Part shown: piece after piece, positions 1 to 7,881 of the stretch
How the letters are laid out: each line of letters opens with the position of its first letter
Position numbering within the stretch: the stretch's first letter is position 1
Assembly: GCA_030428785.1 (NCBI GenBank)
Contig: JAUIEF010000014.1
Span: forward strand, 1-54,497
Source: a bacterium
GTDB lineage: Bacteria; Planctomycetota; B15-G4
Length of the DNA stretch: 54,497 nt
Direction of reading: 5' to 3'
Program-made: the position numbers and the translations under genes
Notes under the pieces: model-generated
The model's database searches: none
The model's input: the letters and a program-made list of their open reading frames with translations, nothing else
What the model was told of the DNA's origin: nothing

Positions 1-1501
1 GCCGCTGGGGCACGCGGATCAGGGCCTCTGGCGTCCGGTCACGGTCCTCAGCTGGCGGCTCCAGTGGGCGGGCGCGGACGACGCCTTCCCGCTCAAGCTC
101 GGCAACGTCCTGCTGCACCTCGTCGCGAGCCTGCTCGTGCTCGCCGTCGCGCGGCGGCTCGGGCTCGGCGGCGTCGCCGCGGGCGTCGCGGGCGTGCTCT
201 TCGCCGTGCACCCCGCGCACGCGGAGGCCGTCGCGTGGGTGACCGGCCGGGCCGAGCTGCTCGCGGCAGTGTTCGCGCTCGCCGGCTGGCTCTGCTGGTT
301 GCGCGAGGAGCGCTGGGCGACGCCCGCGGCGATCTGTTGTCTCGTCCTCGCCGGGCTCTCCAAGGAGAACGCGCTCGCGGCGCCCGCGCTCTGGGTGCTC
401 GGCGACCTGCTGCTCCCCGACCGCCGACTCCGGCCCGCGCGCGTCTCCGCCGTCGCCGCCGCGGCGGCCGCGATCTTCCTCGCGCGGCTCGCGGTGCTGC
501 CGGGGCTGCTCCCCGCGACCGGGCCGTTCGACGACGTGCCGTTCGCCGGGCGGCTCGTCGTGGCCCTCGGGATCCTCGCGCGCTCCCTGCGGCTCCTCGT
601 CTGGCCGGCGCCGCTGCGCATCGAGTACCAGCGGCAGGAGTTCCTGCTGGCGGACCCCGTCGGCCTCGCCGTCGTCGCGGCGCTCCTGGCGACCGTCGTG
701 TGGCTGTGGAGGCGGCGGCCGCTCGTCGCGCTCGGCCTCGCCGCGGTGCCCGTCGCGCTCCTGCCGGTCCTCAACCTCGTGCCCATCGGCGAGGCGTTCG
801 CGGAGCGCTTCCTCTACCTGCCGTCGGTCGGCGTGTGCCTCGCGGCCGCGGCGCTCTTCCGGCACCGCGCGCGTGTCGAGGCGGCGTCCGGACGCGGCGC
901 GGGCGGCAGCGTCCTCGCGCTCCTCCTCGTCCTGCTCGCGGCGATCCCGACGAGCCGCGCCGCGACGCGGGTCTTCCGCGACGACCTCGGCCTCTGGTTG
1001 AACGCCGCGGAGAGCGCGCCCGACCTGCCGCTCGTCCGCTACAACCTCGGCCTCTTCCTCGACCGGGCGGGGCACCACCTGCCGGAGGACCGCGGCCGGC
1101 CGGGCTGCATGGGCGAGCTGCGGGCGTCGCTCGAGCTCGACCCGCGCCACGTCTTCGCGGGCTACGCGCACCAGATGCTGGGGACGCACGCGCTCGGCGC
1201 CGGCGGCGTGACCGTGCCGCCCGACGCCTGGCGCGCCGCGGGGCACTTCCGTTCCGCCGTCGAGCTGCTCCCGGGGCTCGTGGAGGCGCGCCTCAACCTC
1301 GCGACGATCGCGCTGGACGCGCCCGACGTCGTGGGCCCCACGGAGGCGCTCGCGTTCCTCGCGCCGGTGACGGTCGAGGCGGGCGCCGACGCCGAGCAGG
1401 CGCTGACCGCCCGCGAGCTCGAGCGTCAGCTCTCGGCGGCGCGGTCCGGGTCCTCGTCGGACGGCGGGCCCACCGGCACGTCGTCGCCGGACGGGTCGTA
1501 G
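1..1501 (+). CDS. TMTC/DUF1736-like multi-membrane protein, 5'-truncated by the window edge
   Basis: The reading frame is open from base 2 and has no credible start in the window, so the gene begins upstream. The visible part holds several hydrophobic segments and the motif HPAHAEAVAWVTGRAELLAA, typical of TMTC-like membrane proteins (DUF1736 family, distantly related to PMT-type mannosyltransferases that use dolichol- or polyprenyl-linked sugars). A conserved W-R-P-V-T-V-L-S stretch lies near the left edge. The last ~150 residues are soluble and resemble TPR repeats (YNLGLFL, LNLATIAL). The family usually sits in the inner membrane with the TPR part outside. Substrate cannot be told. The 3' end overlaps the convergent lipoprotein gene by 76 bases. 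Confidence 0.75.
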   Translation, partial: PLGHADQGLWRPVTVLSWRLQWAGADDAFPLKLGNVLLHLVASLLVLAVARRLGLGGVAAGVAGVLFAVHPAHAEAVAWVTGRAELLAAVFALAGWLCWLREERWATPAAICCLVLAGLSKENALAAPALWVLGDLLLPDRRLRPARVSAVAAAAAAIFLARLAVLPGLLPATGPFDDVPFAGRLVVALGILARSLRLLVWPAPLRIEYQRQEFLLADPVGLAVVAALLATVVWLWRRRPLVALGLAAVPVALLPVLNLVPIGEAFAERFLYLPSVGVCLAAAALFRHRARVEAASGRGAGGSVLALLLVLLAAIPTSRAATRVFRDDLGLWLNAAESAPDLPLVRYNLGLFLDRAGHHLPEDRGRPGCMGELRASLELDPRHVFAGYAHQMLGTHALGAGGVTVPPDAWRAAGHFRSAVELLPGLVEARLNLATIALDAPDVVGPTEALAFLAPVTVEAGADAEQALTARELERQLSAARSGSSSDGGPTGTSSPDGS

Positions 1502-2052
1502 CCCACGAGCCCGGCGACGAAGTCCCAGATCTCCCACGGGAACACCTCGGCCTCGACGCCCACGAGCACGAGGTGCACGCCCGCGCCGAAGGCTCCGCGC
1601 CAGTTGTCCTGGCGCCCGTGCGGCGACACGTACCCCGCGATGACCCGCCGGTCGATGTTGAGCACGTCCTCGTCGCGGCTGGACCACGCGGGGAACATGA
1701 GCTCGCGCGTCGTGTCGAACCAGGCGCCGCCGTAGCGCCCGATGGTCCCCACCATGAAGCAGGGCACCGAGCGCAGGCGGCTGTCCTCGGGCTTGGGGAG
1801 CTCGCGCTGGTCGGGTCCGCGGAGCACGAAGCCGAGCTGGACGTACTCGGTCGCGCGGACGTAGGCGCTCAGGCCGGCGCCGAACGCGACGCGCACGCCG
1901 AACACGTCCATGAGGTCGGCGCCGCGGGCCTCCATCCAGCCGAGGGTGTCGCGCGGCCCCGCCGCGGACGCGCAACCGGGCGCCAGGGCGAGCGCCGCCG
2001 CGAGGACCCACCACGCCGCCCGCGGCCCTCCCGTCGTCCTGTGGTGTTCCAT
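1426..2052 (-). CDS. hypothetical lipoprotein, probably outer-membrane associated
   Basis: This is a 208-residue protein. It starts with a basic stretch, a hydrophobic core (WWVLAAALALAPGC) and a cysteine that could be lipidated, although the box (A-P-G-C) is weak. I chose the ATG at 2052 because the frame upstream of it has no secretion signal and reads antisense to the glycosyltransferase gene. The mature part is rich in Gly and aromatic residues (FGVRVAFGAGLSAYVRATEYVQLGFVL), which suggests beta-structure of the kind seen in small surface lipoproteins. The C-terminus is acidic. No known function was recognised. The 3' end overlaps the preceding gene by 76 bases. Confidence 0.65.
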   Translation of the reverse strand: MEHHRTTGGPRAAWWVLAAALALAPGCASAAGPRDTLGWMEARGADLMDVFGVRVAFGAGLSAYVRATEYVQLGFVLRGPDQRELPKPEDSRLRSVPCFMVGTIGRYGGAWFDTTRELMFPAWSSRDEDVLNIDRRVIAGYVSPHGRQDNWRGAFGAGVHLVLVGVEAEVFPWEIWDFVAGLVGYDPSGDDVPVGPPSDEDPDRAAES

Positions 2053-2142
2053 GCGTCGCCTCGCGTCGCTTCCGTCCGCGCCTCCATGGTGACAGCCCAC
2101 AGCCGGGCAGAAAAGCGCCGCCGCGCCGGTAGACTCGGCGCC

Positions 2143-3141
2143 GTGACGGACGCGGTCGTCATCATCGTGAACTACCAGAGCGGCGACCGGCTGGCCCGCT
2201 GTCTCGGGTCCGTGCTCGCGCAGGACCCGCCGGCGCGGCGCGTGCTCGTCGTCGACAACGCGAGCACCGACGGGTCCGCCGACGATCTCCCGGCGGGCGT
2301 GGACCGGCTGCGCATGGAGCGCAACGAGGGGTACGCCGCCGCGCTCCTCCGCGGGCTGGCCGCGAGCCGCGAGCCGTTCGTGTGGACGCTCAACCCGGAC
2401 CTCGTGCTCCTCCCGGGCTGCTTCCGCGCGGCGGGGGACGCGCTCGCCGCGGACCACCGGGCGGGCAGCGTCGCGCCCCGCGTCCTCCGCCAGGACGCCC
2501 CCGACCGGATCGACGCCACGGGCATCGGGCTCACGTCCTTCCTCGGGCAGATCAACTGGGACCACGGGCGGCGCGACGAGGACGTCCCGGAGGTGACGCA
2601 CGACGTCCTCGGCCCGCTGGGCGGCGCGGCGCTCTGGCGACGCGTCGCGCTCGAGCGCGCGGGGAACTTCGACGCGCGGTACTTCCTCTACTGGGAGGAC
2701 GTCGACATCGCGCTGCGCCTGAACCGCGCCGGCTACGAGTGCCGCACGGTCCCGGCCGCGCGCGTGCTCCACGAGGGCGGCGGTACGGTCGGGCACCTGT
2801 CGCCGCGCAACGTCTTCTACATGGTGCGCAACCACTGGCCGTGCCTCCTGCGATGCCTCCCGGGCCCCGTGCTCCGCGCGCGCGCCGGCCGGCTGCTCCT
2901 CGCGCCGCTGCGCGCCGCCGTGCTCTACGCGCGACGCGGCCGGGTGCTCAGCGCGCTCGCCGGGCTCGTCGCGGGCGCCGCGCTCGCGCCGGCGGCGCTC
3001 TGGTCGCGCAGGCTCCTGCCCCGGACGGGCTCGAGCGCGAAGGCCGCGGAGCGCATGTTCGCGCTCATGGAGGCCGCCGACCGCAACCGCGAGGCGATGC
3101 GTGACGCCGCACGGTCGGGCGTCGTGGGGGCCGGCCGTTGA
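2143..3141 (+). CDS. glycosyltransferase family 2 (rhamnosyltransferase-like)
   Basis: This 332-residue GT-A fold enzyme would transfer a sugar from a nucleotide donor to a growing glycan at the cytoplasmic membrane. The N-terminus VVIIVNYQSGDRLARCLGSV, the NASTDGS nucleotide-binding motif, the NPD acidic motif that replaces DxD, and the later WEDVDIALRLNRAGY motif are those of WbbL-like GT2 enzymes. The C-terminus carries a hydrophobic and basic region that may bind the membrane. I place the start at the GTG at 2143, just before the first beta-strand; an in-frame ATG at 2086 would add 19 residues unlike the family. It overlaps the next gene by four bases and begins a co-directional glycan operon. 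Confidence 0.88.
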   Translation: MTDAVVIIVNYQSGDRLARCLGSVLAQDPPARRVLVVDNASTDGSADDLPAGVDRLRMERNEGYAAALLRGLAASREPFVWTLNPDLVLLPGCFRAAGDALAADHRAGSVAPRVLRQDAPDRIDATGIGLTSFLGQINWDHGRRDEDVPEVTHDVLGPLGGAALWRRVALERAGNFDARYFLYWEDVDIALRLNRAGYECRTVPAARVLHEGGGTVGHLSPRNVFYMVRNHWPCLLRCLPGPVLRARAGRLLLAPLRAAVLYARRGRVLSALAGLVAGAALAPAALWSRRLLPRTGSSAKAAERMFALMEAADRNREAMRDAARSGVVGAGR

Positions 3142-4352
3142 GGTTCTTCTCCGTCGCGACCTTCGCCCACCCGGAGCACTTCGGGGGTGCCGAACGCGTC
3201 ATCGCCACCGTCGCCGAGGGGCTCGCGGCCCGCGGCCACGACGTGACCCTGCTCACGGGCCACGCCGACCGGACGCCCGAGCGCGAGGAGCGCGCCGGGG
3301 TTCACGTCATCCGCTACGAGCTCGACCGGCGCAACCCGCTCGCGTTCTACCGCTCCGTGTGGCGCGGCGTCCGGGCGGCCATGGACGCCGGGGCGGGCCG
3401 CGACGCCGAGGTCCTCCACCTCCACCAGTCCCTCTCCGGGCTCGCCGCGCTGGGCCGCTGGAGGCCCTCGCACCGCCCCGTCCTCACGAGCTTCTACGCT
3501 CCGTATCACCTCGAGTACCTGGCCCGCTACAGGCAGGGTCGGGACACCGGGGCCGTGCCCCTGATCCCGCGCGTCGTCGGCGCCGTCCTGCGCCGCGGCG
3601 ACCACCGGATCCTGCGTTGGAGCGACGAGATCGTCGTGTTGTCGAGGTTCTCCCGGGACCAGGTCGAGGCGCTCGACCCGCCCTCCGTCGCGCGGACGAC
3701 GATCGCGCCCGCGGGCGTGGACCTCGAGCGCTTCCGGCCGCCCGCCGACGACGCCGAGCGCGTCGCCTGCCGCGCCCGCCTCGACCTCCCGGACGACGCG
3801 CCCTGGCTGCTCACCGTGCGGCGGCTCGTGCCGCGCATGGGCATCGAGGACCTCCTCGACGCCTGCGCGGTCCTCGCCGGCGAGGGGCTGCCGTTCCGCC
3901 TGGCGATCGCCGGCGACGGCGAGCACCGCGGCGCGCTCGAGACGCACGCCGCGCGCCTCGGGCTCGCCGACCGCGTCCGCTTCCTCGGCCGGGTGCGCGA
4001 CGCGCGGCTCGGCGACCTCTACCGCGCGGCGGAGGTCTTCGTCCTGCCGACCCGTTCCCTGGAGGGCTTCGGCATGGTCACGGCGGAGGCCCTCGCGGCC
4101 GGCCTGGCGGTCGTCGCGACGGACGCCGGGGCCACGGGCGAGGTGCTCGCGGACGTCGCCGGCGCGCGCCTCGTGCCCGCGAGCGCCCCGGAACGGCTCG
4201 CGGACGCGCTGCGAGGGCTCGTGGCGGACGGCGACGCCCGCCGCGCCGCCGGCGCCGCGGCGCGCGCCCACGCGGAGGCGCACCTCGGCTGGGACGGCCA
4301 CCTCGACGCGCTCGAGGCCGCCGCGCGCCGCGCCCTGGGGCGTCACCGGTGA
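3138..4352 (+). CDS. glycosyltransferase family 4
   Basis: This 404-residue protein is a GT-B fold retaining glycosyltransferase. The N-terminal domain starts with FSVATFAHPEHFGGAERV (the GGAE acceptor-side motif). The C-terminal domain has LTVRRLVPRMGIEDLLDA, AGDGEHRGAL, VRFLGRVRDARLGDLYRAAEVFVLPTRSLEGFGMV and the E-x7-E motif region EGFGMVTAEALA. The start is a TTG at 3138 that overlaps the stop of the GT2 gene (TTGA), which implies translational coupling. The donor and acceptor sugars cannot be read from the sequence. Confidence 0.88.
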   Translation: MRFFSVATFAHPEHFGGAERVIATVAEGLAARGHDVTLLTGHADRTPEREERAGVHVIRYELDRRNPLAFYRSVWRGVRAAMDAGAGRDAEVLHLHQSLSGLAALGRWRPSHRPVLTSFYAPYHLEYLARYRQGRDTGAVPLIPRVVGAVLRRGDHRILRWSDEIVVLSRFSRDQVEALDPPSVARTTIAPAGVDLERFRPPADDAERVACRARLDLPDDAPWLLTVRRLVPRMGIEDLLDACAVLAGEGLPFRLAIAGDGEHRGALETHAARLGLADRVRFLGRVRDARLGDLYRAAEVFVLPTRSLEGFGMVTAEALAAGLAVVATDAGATGEVLADVAGARLVPASAPERLADALRGLVADGDARRAAGAAARAHAEAHLGWDGHLDALEAAARRALGRHR

Positions 4353-5488
4353 AGGTCGTCGCGTTGAGCCGCACGACGACGCGCGGACCGTCGAGCCGCT
4401 ACCGCATCGCGCAGTACGTGTCGCGCCTCGGCGCGCGCGGCATCCACGTCGAGCTCCGGCCGCTGTTCGGCGACGGCTGGTTCGCGATCCTCGAGCGGCC
4501 GTCGGGCGTCGCGCGCACCGTCGCCAAGGCCGGCTACAGCCTGCTCCGCCTCGCCGCCCGCCTCGTCCAGCTCGCGGGCCTGCGCGCCGCGCGTCCCGAC
4601 CTCGTGCTCGTGGAGCACCAGCTCTTCCCGTACCTCCCCGTCTGGGTCGAGCGGCTGCTCTGGCCGCGGTGCGCGCCGACCGTGCTCGAGTTCGACGACG
4701 CCATCCACCTCACGCGCGGTCACCGCCGCAAGCTCGAGGTCCTCTGCGCGCGCGCTGACCTCGTGATCGTGGGAAACCGTTTCCTCGAGGAGTTCGCGCG
4801 GCCGTTCGCGCGGCGCGTCGCGGTCATCCCGACGACCGTCGACCTCGAGCGTTACGCCGCAGCCCGCGACGTCCAGCGGGAGCGGCGGGCGTCGGGCGAC
4901 CCGACCTTCCGCGTGGGCTGGATCGGCCTCCGGTACAACTTCCCGTACCTCGACGAGCTCGCGGCGCCGCTCGCGGCGCTCGCCGCGCAGGGCCGCGACG
5001 TCGAGCTCCGCGTCATCAGCAGCGGCGCGCCCGAGCCGGGCCCCGCGTGGGACGGCGTGCGCGTCGTCGCGAGGCCCTGGTCCGAGGCGACGGAGGCCGA
5101 GGAGCTCGGCGCCTGCGACGTGGGCGTCATGCCGCTCCCGGACACCCCGTGGGCGCGCGGGAAGTGCGGCCTCAAGGTCCTCCAGTGCATGGCCGCCGCC
5201 GTGCCCGTCGTGTGCAGCCCGGTCGGGGTGAACGCCGACATCGTCGAGGACGACCGCAACGGGCTCCTGGCGCCGGACGCCGAGGGGTGGTCCCGCGCCC
5301 TCGCCCGCCTCGCCCGGGAACCGGAGCTCCGGGCCCGCCTCGGCGACGCGGGCCTGGAGACCGTCCGCGCCGGCTACGACCTCCCCGGGGGCGCGGAAAA
5401 AGTCGCGGAAGCGTATGGTTCAGCCGCCGATCGTGCCGAGGGAGACGGGGACTGCCTCTCCGACTCCGCCCCCGCCCGTCCCCGATGA
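4349..5488 (+). CDS. glycosyltransferase, GT4 (GT-B fold)
   Basis: This 379-residue protein has the order of a GT-B enzyme: an N-terminal half with SSRYRIAQYVSRLGARGI and PTVLEFDDAIHL, and a C-terminal half with FRVGWIGLRYNFPYL, VGVMPLPDTPWARGKCGLK and AAVPVVCSPVGVNADIVEDDRNGLL. The GKCGLK-x-L-Q-Y/C-M motif is common in GT4 enzymes of surface polysaccharide clusters. The start is a GTG at 4349 overlapping the previous stop (GTGA), and its own stop overlaps the next ATG. The last ~25 residues are low-complexity and probably not part of the fold. Confidence 0.85.
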   Translation: MKVVALSRTTTRGPSSRYRIAQYVSRLGARGIHVELRPLFGDGWFAILERPSGVARTVAKAGYSLLRLAARLVQLAGLRAARPDLVLVEHQLFPYLPVWVERLLWPRCAPTVLEFDDAIHLTRGHRRKLEVLCARADLVIVGNRFLEEFARPFARRVAVIPTTVDLERYAAARDVQRERRASGDPTFRVGWIGLRYNFPYLDELAAPLAALAAQGRDVELRVISSGAPEPGPAWDGVRVVARPWSEATEAEELGACDVGVMPLPDTPWARGKCGLKVLQCMAAAVPVVCSPVGVNADIVEDDRNGLLAPDAEGWSRALARLAREPELRARLGDAGLETVRAGYDLPGGAEKVAEAYGSAADRAEGDGDCLSDSAPARPR

Positions 5489-6570
5489 CCACCGAGCTGC
5501 TGACAGACCCGGTCTGGTACGCGCTCGCGTTCCTCGCCGCCTACGGCCTGGTGGTCTACGTGACGCCGTTGACGATCCGCGTGGCCAAGACCTTCAAGAT
5601 CCAGGACACGCCGGACGGCCGGCTCAAGAAGCACACCGAGCCGACGCCGTACCTCGGCGGGCTCGCCGTGGCCGCGTCGTTCATGCTCGCGTTCGGGCTC
5701 TTCTCGGCGACCGCCACGACGACCTACCAGGCCACGGGCATCCTCGTCGGCGGGCTCATGGTCCTGCTGCTCGGCCTCTACGACGACCTCACGAACCTCA
5801 GCCCGTCCGTGAAGTTCATGGGGCAGCTGCTCGCGGCGGTCGTGCTCTACAAGGCCGGCGTGAAGGTCGGCTTCATGCAGGGCCACGCGTGGGCCGAGAT
5901 GCTGGTGACCGTGCTGTGGGTGACCGGCATCTCGAACGCGTTCAACATCATCGACGTCATGGACGGCCTCGCGACGGGGACGGCGCTCATCGCGGCGCTG
6001 TTCCTCTTCCTCATCTCCGCGTCGACGAGCTACCTGGACCACGAGCCGCGGCTCGTGCCGTTCATGTCGATCACGCTCGCCGGCTCGCTGCTGGGCTACC
6101 TGCGCTTCAACCGGCACCCGGCGCGCATCTTCCTGGGCGACACGGGGAGCCTGTTCATCGGGTTCCTGCTCGGCTCGCTCTCGATGGTGGCGACGTACAC
6201 CAAGTCGAACCCGCTCGGCTACGTCACCCCGCTCGTGCTCCTGGCGATCCCGATCTTCGACACGGCCTTCGTCGCCGTGCACCGCGCGCGCAAGGGCATC
6301 CCGTTCTTCCGCGGCTCGCCCGACCACTTCGCGCTGCGCCTGAGCAACACGGGCATGACCGTCCCGACGGTCGTCCGCCGCACGCACGCCGTCGCGGTGA
6401 TCCTCGGCATCCTGTCCTTCGGACTCGTGTTCGGTGAGCCGGCCGCCGTGCCGTGGATCCTCGGCGCCTTCGCCACGGGCATCACGGCCGCCGCGTTGTT
6501 CCTGTCGAAGCTCCCGCCTCCCGTGCGCCGCGGGCGCCCGCCCGAACCGGCGGTGGAGGGCGAGTCGTGA
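5485..6570 (+). CDS. wecA: UDP-sugar:undecaprenyl-phosphate sugar-1-phosphate transferase (WecA/MraY family)
   Basis: This 361-residue integral membrane enzyme would start glycan assembly by moving a HexNAc-1-phosphate (or a related sugar phosphate) from a UDP-sugar onto undecaprenyl phosphate. Family motifs are present in order: GRLKKHTEPTPYLGGLAV near residue 45, the LGLYDDL aspartates near 95, SNAFNIIDVMDGLA near 150, FLGDTGSLFIGF near 215, and a final cytoplasmic loop with GSPDHFALRL in place of the HIHH motif of enteric WecA. About ten hydrophobic segments are visible. An ATGA overlap couples it to the gene before. Assignment to this family is firm; the exact sugar is not known. Confidence 0.88.
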   Translation: MTTELLTDPVWYALAFLAAYGLVVYVTPLTIRVAKTFKIQDTPDGRLKKHTEPTPYLGGLAVAASFMLAFGLFSATATTTYQATGILVGGLMVLLLGLYDDLTNLSPSVKFMGQLLAAVVLYKAGVKVGFMQGHAWAEMLVTVLWVTGISNAFNIIDVMDGLATGTALIAALFLFLISASTSYLDHEPRLVPFMSITLAGSLLGYLRFNRHPARIFLGDTGSLFIGFLLGSLSMVATYTKSNPLGYVTPLVLLAIPIFDTAFVAVHRARKGIPFFRGSPDHFALRLSNTGMTVPTVVRRTHAVAVILGILSFGLVFGEPAAVPWILGAFATGITAAALFLSKLPPPVRRGRPPEPAVEGES

Positions 6571-7868
6571 GCGCCGTGACCCGCACCCTCGCCAACCTCG
6601 GCTACGAGGAGCCCAGCTGGCTCCACCCGGTGGAGAACGTGTCGCCGGCGGACCCCGCCGACGTCGCGGAGTTCCTCAACGGCCTCGACGACGAGGACTT
6701 CGGGCTGTTCGTGCTCGCGCACGGCATGGGGATGCGCCTCGGCGAGGTGTCGCAGAGCCTGCGCATCGACCCGGCGCTCGTCATCTGGCGCATGCGACGC
6801 GCGTTGCGCCGCGCGCACGAGGCGGACGGCGCGCTGACGCCCGCGATGCTCGAGCTCGGCATCGTGCGGCTGCTGCGCGACCCCGACGCGGCCGGCGACG
6901 TGCCGCCGTCGACGCGCGGCGACGGGACCTGGGCCGTCGCCCAGCTCGTCGAGCTGCTCGACGAGGCGGTCCAGCGGCGCATCGAGGCGCGCCTCAACGC
7001 GCCGCCCGAGGTCACGCGCCCGGGCATCGGCGTCGGAGTCATCGTGCTCGTGCTCGTCTTCGCCGCGGGCTTCATGATCTTCGGCGCCATCCGGGACGTG
7101 AACCCGCTCTGGCGCGGCAAGGACCTCATGGCGGAGGGCCGCTTCGAGGAGGCGATGCTCGCGTTCGACGAGCACTGGGACGTCGAGGCCGCGCAGGAGC
7201 AGATCGCGCTGTGCCACCTCGCGCTCGGCGACTTCGAGCGCGCCGTCGAGGTCATGGCGCAGCCCGGCGTCGTGGAGCGCTTCGGTCCGTTCGCGCCCGT
7301 GACGGAGCCGCTCGAGAAGGTCGACCACGAGGAGGACAGCGTCGCGCTCCTGCCGCGCGGACTCGTCCGCAACGCGCGGCCGACCTTCGTCTTCCGCTCG
7401 GGTCCGCCGAGCCGCCTGCACGTCCGGATCGGCTGGCACGACCAGCAGGTCGACCGCCTGCTCGAGGTGCCGGACACGCGCGACGGCCCCGCCATCGCCC
7501 GGTTCCCGTACCCGACGGACTGGCCCGAGCTGCCCGACGGCACCGTCGTGTGGGCCATGGTCCCGTGGGTCGAGGACGCGGACGGCCTGCGGACGGTCGG
7601 CACGGCGAGCCAGGCCTACTTCCAGGTGCTCGACCGCGCGCGCTTCCACGAGTTCCGGAGCGACGCGGCGCGCTTCCTCGACTCCGTCCCGCAGAGGGCC
7701 CACGAGTTCTTCCTCGGGCAGTACCTCATGCGCAAGGGGCTGTACGCGGACGCCGGCGAGCAGTTCGCGCGGCTCACGCGCAGCTTCCCCGGCTCGAGCT
7801 ACCCGCGCGAGATGATCGACAAGGTCGCGACCGCCCTGGGGGTCGAACCGAGCGCGTTCCTCCGTTAG
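6567..7868 (+). CDS. membrane protein with HTH-like N-terminus and TPR-like C-terminal part
   Basis: This 433-residue protein is not of a family I recognise. Residues ~45-82 (LAHGMGMRLGEVSQSLRIDPALVIWRMRRALRRA) resemble the helix-turn-helix of sigma-factor region 4. One transmembrane helix follows at ~153-175. After it comes a TPR-like unit (RGKDLMAEGRFEEAMLAFDEHW) and then a domain with beta-strand character. The topology would put the HTH in the cytoplasm and the rest outside. Its start (GTG at 6567) overlaps the stop of the sugar-phosphate transferase gene, so it belongs to the glycan operon. It could be a membrane-bound regulator or an assembly factor; the sequence does not decide. Confidence 0.7.
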   Translation: MSAVTRTLANLGYEEPSWLHPVENVSPADPADVAEFLNGLDDEDFGLFVLAHGMGMRLGEVSQSLRIDPALVIWRMRRALRRAHEADGALTPAMLELGIVRLLRDPDAAGDVPPSTRGDGTWAVAQLVELLDEAVQRRIEARLNAPPEVTRPGIGVGVIVLVLVFAAGFMIFGAIRDVNPLWRGKDLMAEGRFEEAMLAFDEHWDVEAAQEQIALCHLALGDFERAVEVMAQPGVVERFGPFAPVTEPLEKVDHEEDSVALLPRGLVRNARPTFVFRSGPPSRLHVRIGWHDQQVDRLLEVPDTRDGPAIARFPYPTDWPELPDGTVVWAMVPWVEDADGLRTVGTASQAYFQVLDRARFHEFRSDAARFLDSVPQRAHEFFLGQYLMRKGLYADAGEQFARLTRSFPGSSYPREMIDKVATALGVEPSAFLR

Positions 7869-7881
7869 CCTCGCTCCGACC

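Noticed and set aside
64..2142. N-terminal extension of the GT2 frame over about 690 residues
   Set aside because: It overlaps the TMTC-like gene and the lipoprotein gene in other frames and is Arg/Ala-rich noise; the GT2 fold starts just after the GTG at 2143.
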